64,000 bases of DNA from Polytrichum commune. Taxonomy: Eukaryota > Streptophyta > Polytrichopsida > Polytrichales > Polytrichaceae. This document shows positions 1 through 8,529 of the stretch, one piece after another. The notes below the pieces were generated by a model, which did no database searches, was not told the origin of the DNA, and worked only from the letters and a program-made list of their open reading frames with translations. Position 1 is the first letter of the stretch. Every line of letters begins with the position of its first letter. The position numbers were made by a program, and so were the translations under genes. The stretch covers positions 11,906,001 to 11,970,000 of the forward strand of contig OX485804.1 of assembly GCA_950295325.1 (NCBI GenBank), read 5' to 3'.

Positions 1-265
1 TGGTCCATAAAAGATGAATAGAAAACAAACAATCCATCACAAATCTACAAAACCACAACATAAACTCATGAACCCAACACAACATCCTTCTTCCCCCCCT
101 CTCCGGTCAAACCAAAGTGGGGTAGTGGTGAGACCACTAGTTATTAAGATACCACCTATAGCTCAGAAACAGGGGTAGCAGCCGGCTGGTTGGCACTATT
201 TTCCTGCCCATGATTAACTCACTTGCAGCACCAAGTCATAGTATAATACACTAACACGCTCGGAC

Positions 266-338
266 GGATCCAACGGGAATCGAACCCGGACCGTACTAGT
301 GTAACAACAAATTTCCTTAACCAACCAACCGTGGAACC
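266..338 (-). repeat. tRNA-derived SINE head (73 nt)
   Basis: On the minus strand this 73-nt stretch folds like the outline of a tRNA. The first seven bases GGTTCCA pair with the last seven TGGATCC at six of seven positions, a box-A-like TGGTTGGTTAAGG follows, and a good box B, GGTTCGATTCC, lies at 276-286. The anticodon arm is not recognisable, so it is unlikely to be a working tRNA. A pol III promoter head of a SINE, with its body running toward position 1, is the best reading. The 3' end of the SINE was not determined. Confidence 0.55.
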
Positions 339-702
339 ATGACTTGGCAACCAACTACACAACTAACCACCATTTATACCTCAACAAAACTTAACTACTC
401 ATTAAACAATTTTATGGCCAAGATGAACAGACACTCTAATCACACCTACCTCATAAAAGGACCAGAAGGTCTATCTATCTATCTAACTATCACATCAAAA
501 CCCAACACATCCGCCCACCCCACACATGTCACCGGTTTTCACCGGTAAAGTCACTGGCTACTAGGTATAGTGTCTACTCCCTGCAAAGGGTGAAGTAGTA
601 TTACTCCCAACGCCAATACCCTGGGGTATGGCCAAGGGTGTCCTACGAACAGACACTTTATTCACTCCGGCCCCTGCCGATAGGGACCGGAGTTCTTCTT
701 CT

Positions 703-985
703 GTCATAGATGATGGATGAGTTCATCTGTTGGCCAAAACCCTACCTTCTCTTGTCAGCAGCTTGTGATGAAATATTGTCATGGATGATTGAAATTTGGC
801 TGAAAATCACTTGGTTAGAGACAATAATTACAACACTGTAAGTCTAGAATCCCCCAAATGCTTTACAAGGAATGATAAATAATGTTGGGTTGACATTTAG
901 TGTTGGTGACACTACAATGCGGTTTACAATTCGTATTGAGCAAGACGATTAGAATTGATGACACTAAAATATCATATCTAGCGTA
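703..985 (+). repeat. dispersed repeat family A, copy 1
   Basis: This stretch shares long diverged blocks with 18170-18395 and 23429-23822, for example TGTCATGGATGATTGAAAT followed by a stretch with GTGTTGGTGACACTA and GCGGTTTACAATT. The right end, around GACACTAAAATATCATATC, resembles the end of the 23.4-kb copy. The left end seems truncated here. It is probably a non-autonomous DNA transposon. No coding potential is seen. Confidence 0.6.
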
Positions 986-1261
986 GTTTCAGATGGCGCA
1001 AGCATGAATGAAGAGCCTCTTCATCCACAAGCTACTTCCCTTTTTCGGGGGTGGGGGGTCCAGGTCAAAGCAACGGGGGAGTTTAGCCCTGGCCAAAATT
1101 GAACCAGCTTGGGATTTGTGACAATCGTGTTAAGTAATAACAACATTTCTCCTAAAAGTTTAAGGTTGGTATCCCAACTTAATTTGGAAATACTAATGCA
1201 TGGTTTTGACATTAATTCCAAGGTCAAATTTGTTAAAAAGTGAAAAAGATAAATCCGAATT

Positions 1262-1365
1262 ATAATAGGTTGGCAATGCTTTCTCTTGCAAGTGATGACT
1301 TTTCATCCAAGTTTCAATCATCCATGACAAAATCTCATTGCAGAAATGTTAGGATGCAAAACATA
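1262..1365 (-). repeat. dispersed repeat family A, inverted fragment
   Basis: The reverse complement contains TTGTCATGGATGATTGAAAC and then TTGGATGAAAAGTCA, matching the core of family A in the opposite orientation to the copy 300 bp upstream. It is a short fragment without ends. Confidence 0.45.
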
Positions 1366-1716
1366 CCAAACTTTGTTTCAACAATCGGCATCTGGATGAA
1401 CTAATAGTAAGTTGGGATGACATTATTTGTAAACTTATCCATGAGAAGTGTTAAAAGAAATATTAGCACAGTGACATTAATTACCATATACACTAAATAC
1501 CATACTATATTTAGTGTAGTATTAGGATTGGTATCATCTATATTACTTAGTGCCACTTTAATGTACTTAATGAGGGTCATCTATTCAGGATCAATGTATT
1601 AATGCCATATATCAATGTATTAGGAGCATCAATGTTTTTTTGATATAGAATTTGGATACCATTCAGATATGTTCTTTGATACCATTATTTTGATATAGTA
1701 GATTGATACCATGATG

Positions 1717-2036
1717 TACATTCTAAACTCCGTAATATCATGCTTGTGGCAACCAAAGTGCACACAATATTAAAGAATTCTATAGTGTTAACATGGATGC
1801 GTGATAAGAGAGAAAATTTAGTGTAGCATGTGATATCATGGAATACCACAAAGTCAAAGTTACAATAATGACAACATAATGCATGTGAGCGTGTGGTTTG
1901 AATTGTTTGGTGTTTTATTTTCATGTGAGAACCCGTGATATATGGGAGAGAAATGAGAACATCCATTCCCTAGGATTTTAGGATATAAGAGAAGGAGTGA
2001 CATTAAGGAGGTTGATATTACCGAGTTTAGATTGTA
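1717..2036 (+). mobile_element. MITE, TA-flanked, copy A
   Basis: The element starts TACATTCTAAACTCCGTAAT and ends with its near inverted copy, ATTACCGAGTTTAGATTGTA, giving terminal inverted repeats of about 24 bp bounded by TA. The interior (about 270 bp) has no open frame worth keeping. The TA at both edges suggests a TA target duplication as in Tc1/mariner-type elements, which is an inference. A second copy in the opposite orientation lies at 4093-4569. The end region from 1981 onward is re-used inside the adjacent 292-bp tandem array. Confidence 0.7.
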
Positions 2037-2107
2037 TTCGCCAACATTGATTTCTGCCTTTTTAGATAAATGAGTCAACTAAACACCACAAGATAAATTT
2101 TAGCTTT

Positions 2108-3177
2108 AAAATACATACATCTACACATACATGGAGGGGGCGAGCCCCATGCGAGATGTAGTCCATAGTAGGATGATTGAGCCAACAATTATTATGAGGA
2201 GATCGGAACACTAAGAGCGTAGACACATCAAAGGGGAAGCTATGATTTGACCACGTGGGCCCGTAGTTTAATTTCTTTGACTTGTTGCCTATTGAGTCCC
2301 ATAGTTATACATCGTTGACATATCTTTGACATTGTTGTTATTGAGCCTAGGGATATAAGAGAAGGAGTGACATTAAGGAGGTTGATATTACGGAGCTATA
2401 AAATACATATATCTACACATACATGGAGGGGGCAAGCCCCATGCGAGATGTAGTCCATAGTAGGATGATTGAGCCAACAATTATTATGAGGAGATCGGAA
2501 CACTAAGAGCGTAGACACATCAAAGGGGAAGCTATGATTTGACCACGTGGGCCCGTAGTTTAATTTCTTTGACTTGTTGCCTATTGAGTCCCATAGCTAT
2601 ACATCGTTGACATATCTTTGACATTGTTGTTATTGAGCCTAGGGATATAAGAGAAGGAGTGACATTAAGGAGGTTGATATTACGGAGCTATAAAATACAT
2701 ACATCTACACATACATGGAGGGGGCAAGCCCCATGCGAGATGTAGTCCATAGTAGGATGATTGAGCCAACAATTATTATGAGGAGATCGGAACACTAAGA
2801 GCGTAGACACATCAAAGGGGAAGCTATGATTTGACCACGTGGGCCCGTAGTTTAATTTCTTTGACTTGTTGCCTATTGAGTCCCATAGCTATACATCGTT
2901 GACATATCTTTGACATTGTTGTTATTGAGCCTAGGGATATAAGAGAAGGAGTGACACTAAGGAGGTTGATATTACGGAGCTATAAAATACATACATCTAC
3001 ACACACATGGAGGGGGCGAGCCCCATGCGAGATGTAGTCCATAGTAGGATGATTGAGCCAACAATTATTATGAGAAGATCGGAACACTAAGAGCATAGGC
3101 ACATCAAAGGGGAAGCTATGATTTGACCACGTGGGCCCGTAGTTTAATTTCTTTGACTTGTTGCCTATTGGAGTCCC
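2108..3177 (+). repeat. 292-bp tandem repeat, 3.7 copies
   Basis: Units begin at 2108, 2400, 2692 and 2984, exactly 292 bp apart, and the last is cut off near 3177. Copies differ by only a few substitutions (for example GCGAGCCC against GCAAGCCC). Each unit carries about 45 bp that match the right end of the neighbouring MITE (the stretch starting GGATATAAGAGAAGGAGTGA), joined to about 245 bp of unrelated sequence. No reading frame runs through the units. Near-identity indicates recent amplification. Confidence 0.95.
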
Positions 3178-3455
3178 GGGTTCCTTGAACACAAGGGAGC
3201 CCTTGACATGGTCAAGTTCCGAGCCTGCACACACATAATTGGGGGTTTTCCAACTGGCTGATTTGGGTCTAAATTTGGGGCCTCGGCCACACATGGCCTT
3301 GAATCTACGGGCATGCATTGTATACCTCCGGATGAATTAACTAGGGGTGAGTTGGCCTCCGCTACACTCTTGGAATTTAGTGCCTAATCAGCATTGGGTG
3401 CTTGCCACCCTGTTCCCCCTTATTCTTACGCAAGTGAAAAAATCCATCAAAATAC
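3178..3455. other. no gene seen
   Basis: Unique-looking sequence between the tandem array and a core-promoter-like site. It contains no convincing frame or repeat. Confidence 0.4.
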
Positions 3456-3528
3456 TATATAAACAACGTAAAAGTACAGCAGCATTCTCCTTGTTTTCCT
3501 TCTTTCTTTCTTCTTCTTCAGTCAACAT
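3456..3528 (+). promoter_or_regulatory. TATA box and pyrimidine-rich leader
   Basis: A canonical plant TATA box, TATATAAA, lies at 3456-3463. About 30 bp further on comes a C/T-rich tract rich in TTCTTTCTTTC and CTTCTTC, and an ATG is at 3529. Spacing and composition fit a plant core promoter and 5' leader. Whether it is active is unknown, because the gene head behind it is broken. Confidence 0.45.
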
Positions 3529-3657
3529 GCACCCGAATCTTGGCTCAACTGCTCCCATTTTTACCTTCCCTTAATGGTGACGAGGAATTGGTTCACTTTG
3601 TGGACCGAGTGATTACCCCTCGCTTGTCCAATAATGCCGACTTTGAGAGGCCCATAT
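3529..3657 (+). pseudogene. broken gene head, unrecognised
   Basis: After the ATG at 3529 the frame reads MHPNLGSTAPIFTFP and stops. With a one-base shift near 3570 it continues NGDEELVHFVDRVITPRL and then SNNADFERPI, up to the edge of the MULE-type MITE at 3658. The second part has protein-like composition and non-random codon use. The product is not recognised. The MITE interrupts the frame, and no continuation was found beyond it. This could be the start of a transposon gene or a captured gene piece. Confidence 0.35.
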
Positions 3658-4048
3658 CGAGTGTTCAAGATTGAAGCCCTCATATGAGTTTCATTTCGAA
3701 GGGCTATCAAATTTCAGCGCTTTAGTTGAAGGGCTGGTTCAAATCCAAGACGTCAATCCAAGAATATCGAAATGAACTACAAAACTCATAGTAAACGTGT
3801 GCATGAATTACATGGTACATGTTTCTAGTACAATGTGAGGAATTAGGAGTCAACCATCTAACTCCACTTCTTGTAGTGACAATGCCCTACGCTTGTTGGT
3901 TCTTGTGGCGGGCATATTATAGTGAGGATTTCAAGTGACGTCTTCATTTTCAATTTGGGGTTGTGTTTTGAAGGGTTGTTTTGAGAGAGGTATATTTTGA
4001 AGGGCCAAGTCGTGTTTGAAGGGCATTAAAGACTTCAATCTTGAACAC
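3658..4048 (-). mobile_element. MULE-type MITE, copy 1
   Basis: Ends are GTGTTCAAGATTGAAG... and ...CTTCAATCTTGAACAC, inverted repeats of about 18-20 bp. Possible target duplications are GGCCCATAT before and GGCCTGTAT after (7 of 9 bases). The interior aligns along its whole length, in reverse, to 24190-24548. Size (391 bp), terminal repeats and a 9-11 bp duplication fit a Mutator-like non-autonomous element. It has no coding capacity. Confidence 0.75.
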
Positions 4049-4092
4049 GGCCTGTATCTTAGAGAATGCAGTCCTTTTTTGTTGTGTCAAGA

Positions 4093-4569
4093 TACACCCT
4101 AAACTCCGTAATATCAACCTCCATAATGTCACTCACTCTTTGATATCCCAAAACCCTAGGGAATGGATGTTTGTAGGTCAAATCATGCCTTATTGTCACC
4201 TTTCTCTCCCTTATATCACGAATTTTTTTGTCATTAATGCAAACCACCAAAGAAGTCAACCCACACCCTTGCATTGCGCCATGTGTGAATATGTGGAGTG
4301 TCACCTTCTTATTTTTATTCTTGTTCTTGTTCTTGTTCTTCTTATGCCACTTGTTGAATGTTGGTGCATGCATATGGCACATCGCATGGGAAGGCCAAGT
4401 GGAGTGGACCACACCACAACATTTAATATGTTGCACTTTGTGTTATTCTGGAGTGTCACATGCTACACTAATTCACTAGTATCACGCATCCATATTAACA
4501 CTACAAAACTCCGTAATATCACGTGCACTTTGGTTGCCACAGGTGTGATGCTACGAAGTTTAGAGTGTA
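4093..4569 (-). mobile_element. MITE, TA-flanked, copy B
   Basis: The element starts TACACCCTAAACTCCGTAAT and ends ...GAAGTTTAGAGTGTA. These are the same terminal repeats as copy A at 1717-2036. In reverse it aligns to copy A through blocks such as GTGGCAACCAAAGTGCAC and GGATGCGTGATA. It is longer (477 bp) because of extra sequence, including a (TTCTTG) microsatellite at about 4316-4340. A further internal ACTCCGTAATATCAC near 4506 suggests a rearranged or nested end. Confidence 0.65.
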
Positions 4570-5539
4570 AAGCTTGTGATTTGTTCTACGAGTCATAAAA
4601 TCATTCATTAACATGGAAAGCTAATGGAGATTTACATGTACTATCCAACATCATGGAATTGAGTGTTTACATACATTCTATTATACAGTTATTGACATAT
4701 CCAACTACTACTACCTAGCTTTACAAATAGGCTAGATGGCCACATCAATCATCTTAGTTTTACTCAATCAAGCTGCATATCTTCTCCCGTGTTTAATTTG
4801 ATCTTGTGTAAAAGGAATTGATTTACCTATTTAAGTCTATCTAATAACTTCCTAGCCCTATTTAAACATACTTTGAGGTTTCAGCCCGACTCAAGTGGAG
4901 GCCACACACGTCCAAAACCAGAGGTTTTCGCAAAAAGCCGTCTTGGACCGAAGAGGTGAAACCAAATTTTTTCGAATTTTGTGGCTACACTTCATGTGCA
5001 GATGAGCCGCCGTTTTTGTTAGTTTAGTGACACCCCACCTCAAAGTTGACTATCTTACAAAAAGACCAAAATATTCCTGAATTGTTTTTCTTTATGACAC
5101 CTAATGTTGTTTCTTATTGCTCCCAATATGGTGGGCCATGTTTTCCACCCACCATTTTTCAAGAGTTGGTAGTTTGGTGGGGAGGCATACCCCCATATCC
5201 AGCTACCAGTATAATGAAGAATCAACTTTATTATTAGTTCCCAGGTTTTTGAGTATCCTGGTGTCAATCCTCTTTATTTATTATTATATTTATTATTTAT
5301 TATTATTTTTGGGTGTGTGTATGGTAACTTTTGGTTGAGAATAATGCATAGTGTACTCAATGATCAGGACATGTACTCTCAAGATAATGTGTTGGACTTG
5401 GGATATTGTACCAACTTGTTTGTTGAATGTGAGAGTTTGTTGAATATTGTTGGGATATATATGGTATGTGAATTTATGAATCAACCACTCTTCTTAATCA
5501 GACATCTATATTTGAGTTTTATATGGCAAGGCTTCTAGT
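4570..5539. other. AT-rich intergenic, no gene seen
   Basis: No frame with protein-like composition, no terminal repeats. There is an AT-rich TATTATTTATT tract near 5275-5310. Confidence 0.4.
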
Positions 5540-5790
5540 TAAGAAACGGACTAAAAAGACACATCTCATGTGGACATTGGACTATTTGATCAAAACAATT
5601 TAATCGTTATAAGTCCAATGGTTAGAGTAGTTGGGAGGGGCCATGTGATCACTTGAAGAACAAAATAAAATGTAGAAACTAGCATTTCTTATAACTTTTG
5701 CATCTCAACCCCAATTCTACAACTTGAAATGCCAATCTTCATGATTTGCAATCAGATTTCGGATGGGATGATTCCCAATCCAATCCGATG
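5540..5790 (+). repeat. dispersed repeat, also at window end
   Basis: Shares ordered blocks with 63740-64000: GGACTAT followed by a GTTGGGAGGG or ATTGGGAGGG core, then CTTGAAATGCCAATCTTCATGA against CTTGACATGGCAATCTTCATGA (only the common core is quoted). Diverged copies of one non-coding repeat, ends not found. Confidence 0.45.
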
Positions 5791-5992
5791 GCTGAAAGTG
5801 TCCGTGGAGTGGGAAGTGTCCACAACAGGTCCACAAAGTAGAAACCTCACCTAATATCTCCTCAATAATGAAACCCCCCCAGGTATATCTCCTTGTAACA
5901 AGGGTGGCTTGGACTTTTGATGTACAACTAGCACAATGCTCATGATCAGTATGCTTGAAGGTTCCTGCCCTAATTGGTGTTCATTCGATTGT

Positions 5993-6022
5993 GCCTGAGC
6001 CTGAGCCTGAGCCTGAGCCTGA
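5993..6022 (+). repeat. (GCCTGA)5 microsatellite
   Basis: Five perfect hexamers. On the minus strand they encode a Gln-Ala run in a 115-codon open frame that otherwise has no recognisable protein character. Confidence 0.9.
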
Positions 6023-6899
6023 ACCACATGCCACCGGCCACCGAATCTTGGGGAAGAAGCTGGAGAGGCGAGGCTTAAAGAGGCACCCCTGTTATTTTTA
6101 ACATCCCAGTAAGTACGCGAGCAACAGGGAAAGGATCTCGTGATCAGGGAAAAGAATTGGAAGCCCCGGCCCAATGCGATCGATTGGAGATCAAACATGC
6201 GGCATCAGGCATCTAATTCCCGTCCTGATGATCATCACCGTATTGCAAGCTGAATTGGCCCTGGCTTTATTAATTGCCCACAGAAATCACTGCCCAACTG
6301 TATACAATTGGCCTATAATGTAGATGCTCCTCTGTGATTTAATGATTGAATAATGGCAATGTACCCAAACTATTGTAGATGGTTGACTTGGGTTTCGCTT
6401 CGATCAGGATGGCACTATGCATTTGAAATTGTCATGGTGGATGGCGGAGTAAGTTAAGGAGGCTCAGGCACGGTAGCCTGTAATGTGACCGAGGCTATCA
6501 TCACCCCCCACCATGACAAAGAGCATGGTATATATTGAGTCATGTGCTAGGTGGGGCCCACATGCGTAAACTTTAGGCTGTCATTTGGAGTTTAAGCGTT
6601 TGGATGTAAATAAATAAGTGAATGAGGAAACAAGTAATGAGTCATGACCAATGAAGCATTAAATTTCGTTATCAACAAAGCTCACGACCATCAATATCCA
6701 AAACATAGAGAGGAGTTGCTTTCTGGGTGCCCTTTAAACTTATTTTAATATTTATAGTCTTATAAATGTTTACAATTTGAAAGCAACTCCAAAAGAATGC
6801 TTCTTAAATATGGTTCAGCAACTCCAAACCAAGTTCTAAGGACGTCATCATGGGAGTACTAACGTAGAAGTGCCTAATTCCAACGTGGTAATACTTTGA
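6023..6899. other. intergenic, no gene seen
   Basis: Mixed-composition sequence without a supported gene, terminal repeats or array. Confidence 0.4.
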
Positions 6900-7200
6900 A
6901 CACCTAGATTTGAGTGGTGTGTGGTTAGGTGTGGATCTAAGAATGGACATTAAGAAAAGACACGTGTTTATAAAAGATTAGACTACATATTCAAAATTTG
7001 CTCAGTATACTAGGCGAGTCATTGTAGTCTGAACATAATTGGGGGAACCTATATGACCACCTAATGACCACCAAAATCCTCACTTTGATAATGAATAGAA
7101 TATTTATATGAGCTCCAAGAATTATGAGGCAAATGACTTTGGATATGATTTGGATTTGTTGATCACCTCACATTCATTGTGTGTTTCATATCTTATGAGA
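6900..7200 (+). repeat. dispersed repeat shared with 52.5-53.1 kb
   Basis: Blocks such as AGATTAGACTACATATTCAA and GAGCTCCAAGAATTATGAGG match 52580-52610 and 53030-53050 in the same order. No ends were defined. Non-coding. Confidence 0.45.
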
Positions 7201-7639
7201 ATTGAGTGGGTGTAGATAGAAAAACTATCCGAATTAGGCACATCTACCACGCTTACATATATTGGTTGCCACCCTGGCATGGGTTGTGGTTGATTATTGT
7301 GGTTAACCCCAACCACAACCACATGTTTGTAGAGAGGGAATTATCATCTATGAGCGTACCTCTCATTAGTCTAATAAGCCTTTCGGCTTCTGGGACTGTA
7401 AAATCAATTTCATTTCATTCCAGTCAACATAAAAGCCTTCAAACAAATATGCAGATTTAATTAACACTGGAATTAGCTTTAAAGACTCTGAAGGAGTCTA
7501 CTCAACGCCACAGTCGCTTGAGATGAATCAACAACAAACCTATTAGGGGGGTTTAAGTTTCTATGTTGGATGAATGAGAGATACGCTCGTATACGATAAT
7601 TTCCCTCTCTCCACACCACAGGGTAACATGAGTCTTGAT

Positions 7640-7865
7640 CAATGACCTTCAGTTACAGATGAACAGGTTGAGTTTGAGAGATACCCAGTTGAGGCTCAAC
7701 ACTTGAGGAAAAAATAGTGATCAGTTGAGAGGAATCTGTGGCCCAATTTAGTCTACAGATCGCAAGCAGGTAACCGGATCGCAAGCAGGTAACTTGGAAT
7801 CACTAGGATGTCGAGCGATTATGCCCAGAAATCTTTCCGGGACACTGGTCTTGATGAGCAAGTAA
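7640..7865 (+). repeat. dispersed repeat family B, copy 1
   Basis: Contains the family signature GATGAACAGGTTGAGTTTGA, AGAGGAATCTGTGG and ATTATGCCCAGAAATCT. The two edges, TTGATCAATGACC and ACACTGGTCTTGAT, are rough inverted copies. Related copies lie at 20130-20370, 54212-54449 and 57385-57720. Probably a non-autonomous DNA element. Confidence 0.6.
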
Positions 7866-7949
7866 TACGAAGTTAACACCAGGCTCCACATCATTCACAT
7901 GGCCACTTTGCTCTGGGCCTCAATGTGTTGACTTTGTAACGTGGCTGTC

Positions 7950-8529
7950 TCCCTCCCCAGCTGGTGAGAAGAACTCGTCTCGCAGTAAAGTCGGGTGCTC
8001 GGAAATGGAATGGGATCTTACTAAGTCGACTCCAGTGTCGTCGTCGTCTAAGCTTTAGTTTTATTTGCAGGCAGGCCCCAGGGCGACCTTTGGGCTTTGA
8101 TAGCAGCTTGCTGCATTCCCCCACCGGCGGTTCTTTCTCTAACTATCTAGTTCGGCCATCGCCATATGATTCATCACCACAAAAGAACCCAACCCCCAGA
8201 CTTGATCATCTGGATTCTTCGTCGTCGTCGTCATCATCATCATCATCAGCAGTCTGCATGAATGACAGTTGCAAGACAAGATGGTGGTTTCCAGTTTGAA
8301 GTAGTTCATCTACTCTCAGAAAGGAAACCAGCTGGGTGAGGAATTTGGGGAAGCATTCTATTTCTAGGCTTAGGATGCGGTTGGCCTTCCCAATTGGGTA
8401 GTCCGTTCCATTGGCGACCAGTCTGTAGGACCTGAAGGTCGATTTAGGGATCAGGAGCAACCAAGACGTTTGAGGGGGAGGAGGAGCAGCAGAGGAGGTG
8501 GATTTGTTAGGGTTGCAAGATCATTGAAC
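7950..8529 (+). promoter_or_regulatory. probable 5' leader region of the CFL1-like gene
   Basis: This segment is GC-richer than its surroundings and precedes the first usable ATG (8530) of the WW-domain gene. The gene frame is open back to a TAG at 8371 but has no ATG before 8530. A (GTC)n(ATC)n microsatellite occupies 8218-8248. It probably holds the transcription start and 5' UTR. No clear TATA box was assigned. Confidence 0.35.

Noticed and set aside
266-338. Functional tRNA gene
   Set aside because: There is no believable anticodon arm. A SINE head fits better.
1717-4569. One large transposon with 450-bp terminal inverted repeats
   Set aside because: Each arm has its own complete pair of short inverted ends with TA edges, so two separate MITE copies explain the data better.
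4041-4598. Plus-strand frame of 185 codons
   Set aside because: It runs through a MITE and a microsatellite, and the opposite strand is open too. No family features.
5851-6198. Minus-strand frame with a Gln-Ala run
   Set aside because: The run comes from a hexamer microsatellite. The rest shows no domain and overlaps no conserved block.
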